A stretch of 63,115 nucleotides of DNA, taken from the NCBI RefSeq assembly GCF_020523605.1, contig NZ_JAJAQI010000036.1, forward strand, positions 1-63,115. Direction: 5' to 3'. The DNA comes from Roseicella aerolata. Its GTDB lineage: Bacteria > Pseudomonadota > Alphaproteobacteria > Acetobacterales > Acetobacteraceae. The position numbers and the translations under genes were made by a program. The notes below the pieces were generated by a model that saw nothing but the letters and a program-made list of their open reading frames with translations, was not told the origin of the DNA and ran no database searches. Position 1 is the first letter of the stretch; each line of letters starts with the position of its first letter. Shown here piece after piece: positions 35,590 to 44,227 of this stretch.

Positions 35590-35904
35590 ATGCGGCTTTC
35601 CGGTATCGTCGCGGCCGCCGCCGCGGTCACGCTGGCCTTCGCCACCTTCCCGGCCGACGCGGCCTCCGAGCGGCAGCACAGGGGAGCATCGATGCAGCGG
35701 GGGGCATCGCCCTCCGACAACATGGCCGATGAGCTGAACGCCCAGAGCCTGCGGCGCGCCCAGTCCGGCGCCGAGGCCTCGGGCATGGATATGCAGGGCT
35801 CCGGCATGGGCATGCAGGGCTCCGGCATGGGCATGCATGGTGGCAGCACGGGCATGCAGGGCTCCGGCATGGGCGGCTCCATGTCCTCCACCCCGATGCG
35901 CTGA
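35590..35904 (+). CDS. Met/Gly/Ser-rich small secreted protein
   Basis: A 104-residue protein with a signal peptide (LSGIVAAAAAVTLAFATFPADAA, cleavage near 25). It has a short polar region (DNMADELNAQSLRRAQ) and a C-terminal half made of MQGSGMG repeats with Met every two to five residues and one His. The Met-rich repeats recall periplasmic copper- or silver-binding proteins, but no known family is recognised. GGGAG lies upstream of the ATG at 35590. A 13-bp hairpin follows the stop. Alone on its strand, divergent from the DUF4089/amidase pair. Confidence 0.8.
   Translation: MRLSGIVAAAAAVTLAFATFPADAASERQHRGASMQRGASPSDNMADELNAQSLRRAQSGAEASGMDMQGSGMGMQGSGMGMHGGSTGMQGSGMGGSMSSTPMR
35791..35874 (+). 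repeat. Four tandem 21-bp coding repeats
   Basis: Units at 35791-35811, 35812-35832, 35833-35853 and 35854-35874. Units 1, 2 and 4 are identical and encode MQGSGMG; unit 3 has diverged to MHGGSTG. Exact identity at synonymous positions implies recent duplication, so copy number may vary among strains. Confidence 0.92.
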
Positions 35905-35911
35905 CGGACGC

Positions 35912-35942
35912 GGCCACACCGGCCCGCCCGGCCGGTGTGGCC
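35912..35942. terminator. 13-bp perfect hairpin after the Met-rich gene
   Basis: GGCCACACCGGCC (35912-35924), loop CGCCC, then the exact complement (35930-35942). It lies 8 bases after the stop codon and 40 bases before the CoA-transferase gene. There is no T-run, so termination would be Rho-assisted, or the stem may stabilise the mRNA end. Confidence 0.65.
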
Positions 35943-35981
35943 AGTTCCGGCCGGCGCCGATCTGCTCTATGGCTGCCGGCC

Positions 35982-37187
35982 ATGTCCGAGAAAGCCCCCG
36001 CCCCGGAGGCAGCGCGCCTCCCCCTCACCGGCCTCCGCGTCATCGAGCTCGGCCACTACATCGCCGCGCCCTTCGCCACGCGGCTGCTGGCGGATCTCGG
36101 CGCCGAGGTGATCAAGGTGGAGCCGCCGGAGGGCGACCCGGTCCGCGGCTGGGGCTCGGCAGTCAACGGCAACGCCGTCTGGTTCAGCGTGCATGGCCGG
36201 AACAAGCTCTCGGTCACGCTCGACCTGAAGAGCGCCGAGGGGAAGGCGAAGGTCCGGCAGCTCGTCGGCCGTGCGGATGCGCTGGTCGAGAATTTCCGCC
36301 CCGGCCAGCTCGAGCGCTACGGGCTCGGCCCCGCCGACCTCCATGCCGTCAACCCGCGCCTCGTCATCGCCCGCGTCAGCGGCTACGGCCAGGACGGCCC
36401 CTATCGCGACAAGCCGGCCTTCGGCGCGATCGGGGAGGCGATGGGCGGCCTCCGGCACCTCACCGCCAATCCCGGCCAGACCGAGCTGCCGCCGCCGCGC
36501 TGCGGCGTCTCCATCAGCGACGACCTGGCCGGCATGTATGCCGCCATGGGCCTGGTCGCGGCCTGCTGGCAGGTGAAGGGCGACCCGCAGGCGTTGGGCC
36601 GCGTGATCGACGTGGACCTCGTCAGCAGCGTCTTCTCTTTGATGGAGGGCATGCTGCCGGAATACGGGCTGTTCGGCTGGGTGCGGCAGCCGCAGGGGGC
36701 GGCCATCAAGACCGCGGCGCCGACCAACACCTACCCCTGCGCCGACGGCAAGTGGCTCTGCATCGCCGGCAATTCCGACCTGATCTTCAAGCGGCTGATG
36801 GCGGCGATCGGGAAGTCGGGGATGGCGGCCGAGCCGCGCTTCGCCAACAACGCGCTGCGCTGCGAGAACGTCGCTGAGCTGGACGCCGTGATCGCCGCCT
36901 GGACCCGCACCCTGCCGGCGGCCGAGGCGGAGGCGATCCTGGAGAAGGCCGAGGTGCCCTGCTCGCGCCTCTATGACATGCGCGACTGCGCCGAGGATCC
37001 GCATTTCCGCGCGCGGGAGCTGGTGATGCAGGTGGAGGACCCGCTGATCGGGCCCATCCTGCACCCGGCCGCCCCCTTCCGCTTCGACGGCGTCAGCCCG
37101 CGCGAGATGGTGCGCTGGACCGGCCCCGCCGCCGGGGCGCACAACGAGCAGGTATTCCGGATGCTGGAGGAGGAGGCGAAGCCATGA
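35982..37187 (+). CDS. Class III CoA-transferase (CaiB/BaiF family)
   Basis: A 401-residue class III CoA-transferase of normal order. It has the start LTGLRVIELGHYIAAPFATRLLADLGAEVIKVE, then HGRNKLSVTLDLKSAEGK, ENFRPGQLERYGLG, SGYGQDGPYRDKPAF, a catalytic Asp candidate in SISDDLAGMYAAMG (about 180) and the C-terminal PCSRLYDMRDCAEDPHFRAR. The ATG at 35982 fits the domain start. Its stop overlaps the next gene by ATGA, coupling it to an HMG-CoA-lyase-family enzyme. The pair probably activates a hydroxy-acid to its CoA ester and then cleaves it. Confidence 0.93.
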   Translation: MSEKAPAPEAARLPLTGLRVIELGHYIAAPFATRLLADLGAEVIKVEPPEGDPVRGWGSAVNGNAVWFSVHGRNKLSVTLDLKSAEGKAKVRQLVGRADALVENFRPGQLERYGLGPADLHAVNPRLVIARVSGYGQDGPYRDKPAFGAIGEAMGGLRHLTANPGQTELPPPRCGVSISDDLAGMYAAMGLVAACWQVKGDPQALGRVIDVDLVSSVFSLMEGMLPEYGLFGWVRQPQGAAIKTAAPTNTYPCADGKWLCIAGNSDLIFKRLMAAIGKSGMAAEPRFANNALRCENVAELDAVIAAWTRTLPAAEAEAILEKAEVPCSRLYDMRDCAEDPHFRARELVMQVEDPLIGPILHPAAPFRFDGVSPREMVRWTGPAAGAHNEQVFRMLEEEAKP

Positions 37188-38083
37188 CCGAACGGGTGGA
37201 ACTCTCGGAGGTCGCGCCGCGCGACGGCTTGCAGTCCATCGGCCCCTTCGTGCCGACCGAGACCAAGATCGCCCTGGTCCGCGCCAGCTACGAGGCCGGC
37301 CTCCGGCGCATGGAGGTGGGCAGCTTCGTCTCCCCCCGCGCCGTGCCGCAGATGGCCGATACGGGCGAAGTGCTGAAGGCGGCGAAGCAGCTCGAGGGGC
37401 TGGAGAGCACCGTGCTCGTCCCCAACCGCAAGGGCTTCGAGGCGGCGATCAATGCCGGGGCCGACCGGCTCGGTCTCTTCATGAGCGTGACCGAGGCCCA
37501 CAACAAGGCGAACCTCAACCGGACCCGCGAGGAGAGCTTCGCCGACCTCGCCGCGATCGTCCGGGACACCCCGAAGGGCACGCTGATCCGCTTCAACCTC
37601 TCCTGCACCTTCCACTGCCCCTTCGAGGGCGTGGTGCCGGAGCGGGACGCGCTCGACTTCATCGAGCGGGTGGTGGCGCTGGATCCGGAGATGGAGGTCG
37701 CGCTGGCCGACACCACCGGCAATGCCAGCCCGGACCAGGTGCGGCGGGTCTTCGAGCATGCGCACAGGGCCTGGGGCAAGCGTTTCGCCTTCCATGGCCA
37801 TGACACCTACGGCATGGGCGTCGCCAATGTGGCGGCGGCCTGGGAGGCCGGCTGCCGCATCTTCGACGCCGCCTCGGGCGGCATCGGCGGCTGCCCCTTC
37901 GCGCCCGGCGCCACCGGCAATGTGGCGATGGAGGACGTGGTCTGGCTGTTCCGCCGCATGGGCGTCGAGACGGGGGTCGACTGGGCGAAGCTGCTGGTGG
38001 CGGCGGACCTGGCCGCCGCCGTGCCGGGCGCGACGCCGGGCGGCGCCATGCGTCGGGTGCCGGCGGCGCGGCTGGCGGCCTGA
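37184..38083 (+). CDS. Hydroxymethylglutaryl-CoA lyase family protein
   Basis: A 299-residue DRE-TIM metallolyase: APRDGLQ (metal and substrate, residues 11-17), VGSFVSPRAVPQMAD, the HGHDTYGMGVAN metal-binding segment and the active-site loop GGIGGCPFAPGATGN with the catalytic Cys. These are the HMG-CoA lyase motifs; related (citramalyl- or 3-hydroxy-acyl-CoA) lyases share them. It cleaves a 3-hydroxyacyl-CoA to acetyl-CoA and a keto acid. Coupled by ATGA to the CoA-transferase gene upstream, which suggests an acid-degradation pathway rather than leucine breakdown, since no leucine-pathway neighbours are present. Confidence 0.92.
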   Translation: MTERVELSEVAPRDGLQSIGPFVPTETKIALVRASYEAGLRRMEVGSFVSPRAVPQMADTGEVLKAAKQLEGLESTVLVPNRKGFEAAINAGADRLGLFMSVTEAHNKANLNRTREESFADLAAIVRDTPKGTLIRFNLSCTFHCPFEGVVPERDALDFIERVVALDPEMEVALADTTGNASPDQVRRVFEHAHRAWGKRFAFHGHDTYGMGVANVAAAWEAGCRIFDAASGGIGGCPFAPGATGNVAMEDVVWLFRRMGVETGVDWAKLLVAADLAAAVPGATPGGAMRRVPAARLAA

Positions 38084-38393
38084 GGCGCCGTCGGGCGGGT
38101 CCTCTGCGGCCCGCCCGATGATGGCCCCGATCCGAGGCCGCGCCTCATCCGGGTCCGGGAGGCGCGGGCCGCAAGGGCGGGGGCCATGACACCCTGGCGC
38201 ATGGCGCGTGGCCGGCGCGAAGCCCTGGTCCCTCCGCCCTGCGCCGCGATTCAAGCCTGGCAAAGATCGCGGACGGGCGTGGACGCCGTCAGCGGTAGCT
38301 GCCCGGCCTGGAGTCCCGGATGGCCTGCGGCCGGCATCGGTCTCCGCCCGCGGCCAGCCTGCAGGCGCCGAAAGGCCCGGGGCCGACCGGACC
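38084..38393. other. Intergenic region between convergent genes
   Basis: About 310 bases without a gene. A hairpin with one bulge can form from GGCCGCGCCTC (about 38136-38146) and GAGGCGCGGGCC (about 38159-38170), and could end transcription of the lyase operon. Confidence 0.45.
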
Positions 38394-38531
38394 TTACCAC
38401 ACCGTCAGGACGGTGATCGCCAGGCCGGCCCAGAGTGCCGAGGACATCATCGCGGCCAGCGTGATGCCGCGCGCCGCATCCAGCGGCCCCTCATCCAGGT
38501 CGAATTCCAGCCCGCCCGTCACGCGCATCAT
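38394..38531 (-). CDS. Small single-span membrane protein next to the exopolysaccharide operon
   Basis: A 45-residue protein: a polar acidic head (MMRVTGGLEFDLDEGPLDAARG) and a C-terminal membrane span (ITLAAMMSSALWAGLAITVLTVW). GGAG stands upstream of the tandem ATG at usual spacing, and the polar-head/membrane-tail design looks protein-like rather than random. No family is recognised. It diverges from the exopolysaccharide operon, sharing its 317-base regulatory region, so co-regulation is possible. Confidence 0.6.
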   Translation of the reverse strand: MMRVTGGLEFDLDEGPLDAARGITLAAMMSSALWAGLAITVLTVW

Positions 38532-38848
38532 AGCCCTGTCTCCGTCACCCGCCTCAGACGCCGTCCCTGGCGTCGAGTTTCGCACGGCGACAGGTCCGGG
38601 TGCGTTTAACCCGCATGAGTTGAGGCAATCGTGAATCCCGCCCGGCCGGGCGGCAGGCCTCCCGGCGCCGGCACGGCCTGCGCCGCCACAATCCGGCCGC
38701 AACCGCGTCGCAATCCGGCACTGTCCATGGGGCAGAAGAGGTCTGTCCGGAAGTGCACCAGCCGCCTTGGGCGGCTTTGCTCCCGGAGAGTTGATAATCT
38801 GGCGCGTGCCCTGCCTGGGCACGCGGCTCCTGGAAGGGTCTGGCCGCC
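38532..38848. promoter_or_regulatory. Regulatory region and leader of the exopolysaccharide operon
   Basis: This divergent region contains two CAATCCGGC direct repeats (38689-38697 and 38711-38719) exactly 22 bases apart, i.e. two helical turns. A GCCGCC-TTG-GGCGGC stem (38761-38775) is followed by TTT, then GATAAT (38793-38798) as a possible -10. A 9-bp leader hairpin, CGCGTGCCC with GGGCACGCG (38803-38825), lies before a GGAAGGG ribosome site and the start at 38849. A two-site activator or repressor and leader control of the operon are plausible; the promoter call is weak since no -35 fits well. Confidence 0.4.
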
Positions 38849-39574
38849 ATGCTCGGCGTAGAGGTCTACCGGTCGATGGCATCCGAGGTCACCGTCCCCG
38901 CCTTGGCGGGCCATGGCAGCGCGCCGCGGCGGGAGAACGGGATCCCCCTGCGCCGTCCCGGCCTGCAGCCCGCGCTCAAGCGCGCCATGGACATCCTCGC
39001 CGCCGGGAGCCTGCTGCTGCTCTGCGCCCCGGTCTTCGCGCTGCTCGCCCTGCTCATCCGAGCCGATGGCGGCCCGGTCCTCTACGCGCATGAGCGGGTG
39101 GGCCGCGGCGGCCGGCGCTTCGGCTGCCTGAAATTCCGTTCCATGGTCACCGATTCGCAGGTCCGGCTCGCCGCCCTGCTGGCGGCCGATCCGGCAGCCC
39201 GGGCCGAGTGGGAGGCGACCCGCAAGCTCAAGGACGACCCGCGCGTCACCCGCATCGGCCGCCTGCTGCGCGCCACCAGCCTGGATGAGTTGCCCCAGCT
39301 CATCAACGTGCTGCGCGGGGAGATGAGCCTGGTCGGCCCGCGCCCGGTCGTCGCGGCCGAGCTGGCCGAGCATTACGGCGCCGCCGCCGAGCACTACCTC
39401 TCGGTCCGCCCCGGCATCACCGGCCTCTGGCAGATCAGCGGCCGCAGCGACACCAGCTATGCCCAGCGGGTGGCGCTCGACACGCAGTATGCGGCGAACC
39501 CCTCGATCCGGGCCGACCTCAGCATCCTGCTGCGGACGCCGCTGGTCGTCCTGTTGCGCCGCGGCGCCTATTGA
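38849..39574 (+). CDS. ExoY/WcaJ-type undecaprenyl-phosphate sugar-phosphate transferase
   Basis: A 241-residue initiating transferase (bacterial sugar transferase family, short ExoY-like form). It has one N-terminal hydrophobic hairpin (SLLLLCAPVFALLALLI) after KRAMDILAAG, then FGCLKFRSMV, the catalytic stretch TSLDELPQLINVLRGEMSLVGPRP and RPGITGLWQISGRSD. It moves a hexose-1-phosphate to undecaprenyl phosphate to begin repeat-unit synthesis at the cytoplasmic face. First gene of a seven-gene plus-strand operon. Confidence 0.94.
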   Translation: MLGVEVYRSMASEVTVPALAGHGSAPRRENGIPLRRPGLQPALKRAMDILAAGSLLLLCAPVFALLALLIRADGGPVLYAHERVGRGGRRFGCLKFRSMVTDSQVRLAALLAADPAARAEWEATRKLKDDPRVTRIGRLLRATSLDELPQLINVLRGEMSLVGPRPVVAAELAEHYGAAAEHYLSVRPGITGLWQISGRSDTSYAQRVALDTQYAANPSIRADLSILLRTPLVVLLRRGAY

Positions 39575-39638
39575 ATGCGGTGCGCGGGGGTGCCATCCCC
39601 CGCGCCCGGGCCGCTCGGCCCTCTCCGAAAAGGGTTCC

Positions 39639-41159
39639 ATGGACCACCCCGAATCCCGCACCCGGGCGCGCATGATGGTCGCCGGGGTTGCCTGGAATGC
39701 CGCGGGTCGCGGCCTTCCGCTCCTCCTCGCCCTCCTCCTCACCCCCATCCTGGTCCATCAACTCGGCGTTGAGCGCTGGGGGCTCTTCACCCTCGCCCTG
39801 GCCCTGGTCGGTGTCTTCAGCGTGTTCGATTTCGGCGTCGGCCAGGCCCTGACCCGCGCCCTGTCCGAGCGCATCGGCGCCGGACGGGGAGAGGAGGCAG
39901 CCGGCTTGGTCGGTGCGGCGCTCACGGCGCTCGGCGGCCTCAGCCTGGTGATGGCGGTTCTGCTCTGGTTCGGCGTGCCGCATCTGGTGCAGCGCCTGCT
40001 GAACGTGCCGGCCGAGTTGCAGCCGCAGGCGATCGCGGGCATGCGCGTGCTGGCCGTGGCGGCGCCGCTGGTGGTGCTGAACGCCGCGCTCTGGGGCGTG
40101 CTGGCGGCCTATCAGCGCTTCCGGGAGGCCAATCTGGTCACCATCCCGGTCAACATCTTCTACTATCTCGGCCCCGTCCTGGTCCTGCTGGTCTGGGACG
40201 ACCTGATGGGCGTGATGCTGGCCCTCGTCGCGGTGCGGCTGGCCAATACCCTCTCCTACGTCCTGCTGCTGCGTCGGCTCATGCGCCAGGTGCTCGGCAC
40301 GCGGCTGCGCCTCCTCCTGGTCCTGCCGCTGCTTCGGATGGGCGGGTGGATGAGCTTTTCCGGCGTGCTGACCCAGGCGCTGCTCTATGCCGACCGCTTC
40401 CTGATCGGGGCCCTGCTCTCGCTCGCCGCCGTCGCGTATTACGCCACGCCGCTCGACCTGGTGATCCGGGTCTGGATGGTGCCGGTCGCCGTGGCGCAGA
40501 CCCTGTTCCCGGCCTTCGCCTCCGCCTATGCCACCCTCCCGCGCCAGACGACGGCGCTGCTCCGCCGCGGCGCGCTCATGGTGATGGGCCTCGTCCTGCC
40601 GGTCGCGCTGGTGCTGGCGGGCGGCGGGCAGCAGATCCTGGCGCTCTGGCTCGGCCCGGATTTCGCCGCGGGCGGCGGCCTGGTGCTCCGCATCCTTGGC
40701 GTCGGCATCTTCTTCTCCTGCCTCGCCTTCGTGCCGAGTGCGCTGGTGGATGCCATGGGCCGGCCGGACGCGACGGCGCGCTTCGCCCTCGCCCAGGCCG
40801 TGGTCTACCTGCCACTCGCCGCCCTGCTGCTGCTCTGGCAGGGGATCGAGGGCGCCGCGGTCGCCTGGGCGCTCCGCTGCGCCGTGGACTGCCTGGGCAA
40901 GCTCTGGCTGGCCGCCCGGCTCTACCCTGCGGCGGCGGACGCGGTTCGCCGGCTGCTGCCGGTACTGGCTGCCGCCGGCTTCGGCCTCGCCCTGCTGCCG
41001 GGCATGGCCAGCCTGCCCCTCATGCTGACCACCGGTCTGCTCGTCCTGCTGGCCTTCGCGGTGCTGGCGCTCCGCTCGCTCGACCCGGCGGAGCGGAGCC
41101 AGCTGCGCGGCCTGCTGCGCCGCCCGACCGGGTTCCTGCGCGCCGAGAGCCGGTCCTGA
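39639..41159 (+). CDS. Polysaccharide flippase (Wzx-like, MOP superfamily)
   Basis: A 506-residue protein with about 12-14 membrane spans and the Wzx-type start GVAWNAAGRGLPLLLALLLTPILVHQLG, with FDFGVGQALTRALSER in the first loop. It flips lipid-linked repeat units across the inner membrane. The ATG at 39639 starts 64 bases after the ExoY-like gene. Its stop overlaps the next gene by one base (TGATG). Confidence 0.92.
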   Translation: MDHPESRTRARMMVAGVAWNAAGRGLPLLLALLLTPILVHQLGVERWGLFTLALALVGVFSVFDFGVGQALTRALSERIGAGRGEEAAGLVGAALTALGGLSLVMAVLLWFGVPHLVQRLLNVPAELQPQAIAGMRVLAVAAPLVVLNAALWGVLAAYQRFREANLVTIPVNIFYYLGPVLVLLVWDDLMGVMLALVAVRLANTLSYVLLLRRLMRQVLGTRLRLLLVLPLLRMGGWMSFSGVLTQALLYADRFLIGALLSLAAVAYYATPLDLVIRVWMVPVAVAQTLFPAFASAYATLPRQTTALLRRGALMVMGLVLPVALVLAGGGQQILALWLGPDFAAGGGLVLRILGVGIFFSCLAFVPSALVDAMGRPDATARFALAQAVVYLPLAALLLLWQGIEGAAVAWALRCAVDCLGKLWLAARLYPAAADAVRRLLPVLAAAGFGLALLPGMASLPLMLTTGLLVLLAFAVLALRSLDPAERSQLRGLLRRPTGFLRAESRS

Positions 41160-42235
41160 TGCCCATTGCGATCAATGGCCGCTTCCTGGCCCAGCGCGTG
41201 ACCGGGGTGCAGCGCTTCGCCACCGAGATCGCGCGCGCGCTGGACGCCATGGCGGCCGAGTTCCGCCTGCCCGATGCCCGGCTGCTGCGCCCGGCTGGCG
41301 GCGGCCCCTCCCCCTTCGGCAACCTGCGGGAGGAAGCCTCCTCCCTCCTCCGTGGCCAGGCCTGGGAACAGGCGGAACTGCCGCTCCGCGCCCGCGGCTG
41401 CCTGTTGCTGAACCTCGGCAACACCGCCCCGCTCGCCATGGGGCCGAACCAAGCCGTGGTGATCCACGATGCCGGCGTCTTCGACACGCCGGAGAGCTAT
41501 TCCGGCGCCTTCCGCGCCTGGTACCGGGCACTGCACCTGGCCCTGCCGCGGGTCGGGGCGCGCATCGTCACCGTCTCCGAATTCTCTCGCGGCCGGATCG
41601 CCCACCATCTCCGCATCGACCCGGCCCGCATCGGCGTCATGCCGGAAGGGGCGGAGCACATCCTGCGCGCGCCGGCCGAGGACGCCGTGCTGGCGCGGCA
41701 CGGCCTTGCCCGCCACGGCTATGCGCTGGTCGTCGGCAATCCGGCGGCGCACAAGAACGTCGCCGCCCTGAAGGAGTGTGCCGGGCTGCTGGCCCGGCAC
41801 GGCCATGTCCTGGCGATTGCCGGCGCCGCCGATCCGGCGGTGTTCCGCCAGGGAGGAGGCACGACCGGCGAGGCGGTGGTGGCGCTCGGCCGGGTCAGCG
41901 ATGCCGAGCTGCGCGCGCTCTATGAGAATGCCCTCTGCCTGTTGTTCCCGTCTCGCTACGAGGGTTTCGGGCTGCCGCCCCTGGAGGCGATGGCCTGTGG
42001 CTGCCCGGTGATCGCCGCGGCCTCCGGCGCCGTGCCGGAGGTCTGTGGGGACGCCGCGCTGTGGTTCGACCATGACGGCGCGCGCCGCCTGCCGGCCATG
42101 CTCACCCGATTGCTCGAGGAGGACGGCCTGTACGACGATCTGCGCGCCCGGGGCCTCGGACGCGCCGCCCTGTTCACCTGGCGCGGCGCCGCGGAGCGCC
42201 TGCTCGCCCTGCTGCCGGAGGAGCACGGCGCGTGA
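41159..42235 (+). CDS. Glycosyltransferase family 4-like (group 1)
   Basis: A 358-residue GT-B glycosyltransferase. The N-terminus is INGRFLAQRVTGVQRFATEI, typical of mannosyl/rhamnosyltransferases of exopolysaccharide loci. The donor-site segment is SRYEGFGLPPLEAMACGCPVIAAASGAVPEV with the EGFGLPxxE motif. It adds a sugar to the lipid-linked unit. The start overlaps the flippase stop; the stop overlaps the next gene's GTG start by GTGA. Confidence 0.93.
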   Translation: MPIAINGRFLAQRVTGVQRFATEIARALDAMAAEFRLPDARLLRPAGGGPSPFGNLREEASSLLRGQAWEQAELPLRARGCLLLNLGNTAPLAMGPNQAVVIHDAGVFDTPESYSGAFRAWYRALHLALPRVGARIVTVSEFSRGRIAHHLRIDPARIGVMPEGAEHILRAPAEDAVLARHGLARHGYALVVGNPAAHKNVAALKECAGLLARHGHVLAIAGAADPAVFRQGGGTTGEAVVALGRVSDAELRALYENALCLLFPSRYEGFGLPPLEAMACGCPVIAAASGAVPEVCGDAALWFDHDGARRLPAMLTRLLEEDGLYDDLRARGLGRAALFTWRGAAERLLALLPEEHGA

Positions 42236-43350
42236 AGGTCGCCATCGTGCATGAATGGCTCGAGAGCTATGCCGGCTCCGAGCGTGTGGTGGAGCAGATG
42301 CTGCTGCTCTGGCCGCAGGCCGATCTCTTCGTGGTCTGCGATGTCCTGCCCGAGGGCGAGCGCGGCTTCCTCAAGGGCCGGCCGGTGCGGACCAGCTTCA
42401 TCCAGAAGCTGCCCTTTGCGCGGAAGCATTTCCGCAAATACCTCTCGCTGATGCCCATCGCGGTCGAGCAGTTCGATCTCTCCGGCTATGACCTGGTGCT
42501 CTCCTCCAACCATGCCGTCGCCAAGGGCGTGATCACCGGGCCGGGGCAGCTGCATGTCAGCTACGTCCACAGCCCGATGCGCTATGCCTGGGACCTGCAG
42601 CACCAGTATCTGCGCCAGGCCGGGCTGGAGCGCGGGCCGATGTCGCTCTACACGCGCTGGCTGCTGCACAGGATGCGGCTCTGGGACCGTTCCACCGCCT
42701 CCCGCGTCGACTCGGTGGTCGCCAACAGCCGCTACATCGCGGAGCGCATCGAGAAGGTCTGGCGCTGCCCCTCGACCGTGATCCACCCGCCGGTGGATGT
42801 GGAACGCTTCACGCTGGGCGAGGCGCGGGAGGACCATTACCTGATCGCCGCCCGCATGGTGCCCTACAAGCGGGTGGAGCTGGTGGTGGAGGCCTTCCGC
42901 GGCATGCCCGACAGGCGCCTGGTGGTCTGCGGCGACGGGCCCGGTGCGGCGCTGGTCCGCGCGGCGGCGGCCGGCGCGCCGAATATCGAGCTGCGCGGCC
43001 GCGTGGCGCAGGCCGAGCTGGTGCGGCTGACCCGCACGGCGCGCGCCTTCGTCTATGCTGCGGAGGAGGATTTCGGCATCGGCATGGTGGAGGCGCAGGC
43101 CTGCGGCACGCCGCTGATCGCCTTCGGCCGCGGCGGGGCACGGGACATCGTGCGGCCCGAGACGGGCATCCTCTTCCCGGAGCAGAGCGTTGGCGCCATC
43201 ACTGCGGCGGTCCAGCGCTTCGAGGCCGTCGCCGCCTCCATCCGGCCGGAGGCCTGCCGGGAGAATGCGCTGCGCTTCTCGATCGCCGCCTTTCGCGAAC
43301 GCTTCCATGCCCATGTCGAAGGGCTGCTGGCGGAGCGCGCGGCGGCATGA
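42232..43350 (+). CDS. Glycosyltransferase family 4-like (group 1)
   Basis: A 372-residue GT-B enzyme: start KVAIVHEWLESYAGSERVVEQML, then SYVHSPMRYAWD and VANSRYIAERIEKVW, and the donor-site motif AEEDFGIGMVEAQACGTPLIAFGRGGARDIV. The start codon is GTG, overlapping the upstream stop. Relatives add mannose or other sugars in exopolysaccharide pathways. The stop overlaps the following ATG (ATGA). Confidence 0.94.
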   Translation: MKVAIVHEWLESYAGSERVVEQMLLLWPQADLFVVCDVLPEGERGFLKGRPVRTSFIQKLPFARKHFRKYLSLMPIAVEQFDLSGYDLVLSSNHAVAKGVITGPGQLHVSYVHSPMRYAWDLQHQYLRQAGLERGPMSLYTRWLLHRMRLWDRSTASRVDSVVANSRYIAERIEKVWRCPSTVIHPPVDVERFTLGEAREDHYLIAARMVPYKRVELVVEAFRGMPDRRLVVCGDGPGAALVRAAAAGAPNIELRGRVAQAELVRLTRTARAFVYAAEEDFGIGMVEAQACGTPLIAFGRGGARDIVRPETGILFPEQSVGAITAAVQRFEAVAASIRPEACRENALRFSIAAFRERFHAHVEGLLAERAAA

Positions 43351-44225
43351 AGGTCAGCCTGGTGGTCGCGACGCGCGGCCGCGACCGCGAACTCGGTGAG
43401 CTGTTCGAGAGCCTGGCGGCGCAGGGCCAGGACGGGCTCGAGGTCATCGTCGTCGACCAGAACGCCGATGACCGGCTGGCGCCCGTCATGGAGGCCTGGC
43501 GCGGCCGGCTGCCGCTCTCCTGGCACCGGACGCAGCGGGCGCATGCCAATCACGCACGCAATCTCGGCCTCGCGCTCGCGCGCGGTGACATCGTCGGCTT
43601 CCCGGATGACGACTGCACCCTTCCGCCCGGGCTGCTGGCGCGCGTCACCGCAGCATTCGTGGCCGATCCCGAGCTCGCCATCCTCACCGGTCCGGCCGCC
43701 TCGCCCGAGGGCGGCCTCGGCTCCGGCCGCTGGCGCGAGGAGGCCGGGCCGATCGACCCGCAGAATGTCTGGACCAGCGTGATCGAGTTCAACCTCTTTC
43801 TCCGGCGCAAGGTCGCGCTGGCCATGGGTGGCTTCGACGAGCGGCTCGGTCCCGGCACGCCGCTCGGCTCGACCGAGGGCAATGACCTGGTGCTCCGCGC
43901 CATCCGCGCCGGCCATGTCGCGCGCTACGACCCCGATCAGCGGGTGGTGCATCCGGACAAGCGCCTGACGCCGGTGGCGGTGGAGCGGGCCGCGCTCTAT
44001 GCCCGCGGCATGGGCTTCGTGCTGCGCCGCCACGCCGTGCCCGCCGGGGTCTGGCTGCCCTTCATGATCCGCCCGCTCGGCGGCGTCGCGGTCAGCCTGC
44101 TGCGCGGCAACCTGCTGGCGGCGCGCTACTATGCGGCGACGCTGCGCGGAAGGCTGGCCGGCTTCCTCACCCCCGGCGCGGCGGCGGGCCTGCCCCTGCC
44201 GGCCCTCCGGGAGGCGAGGGCCTGA
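43347..44225 (+). CDS. Glycosyltransferase family 2
   Basis: A 292-residue GT-A enzyme: start KVSLVVATRGRDRELGELFESL, HANHARNLGLALARGDIVGFPDDDCTLP with the metal-binding DDD (about residue 90) and a later EGNDLVLRAIRAG segment as acceptor/base region. Translationally coupled to the gene before (ATGA). C-terminal hydrophobic stretches suggest contact with the membrane, where the lipid-linked substrate lies. Confidence 0.92.
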   Translation: MKVSLVVATRGRDRELGELFESLAAQGQDGLEVIVVDQNADDRLAPVMEAWRGRLPLSWHRTQRAHANHARNLGLALARGDIVGFPDDDCTLPPGLLARVTAAFVADPELAILTGPAASPEGGLGSGRWREEAGPIDPQNVWTSVIEFNLFLRRKVALAMGGFDERLGPGTPLGSTEGNDLVLRAIRAGHVARYDPDQRVVHPDKRLTPVAVERAALYARGMGFVLRRHAVPAGVWLPFMIRPLGGVAVSLLRGNLLAARYYAATLRGRLAGFLTPGAAAGLPLPALREARA

Positions 44226-44227
44226 CC

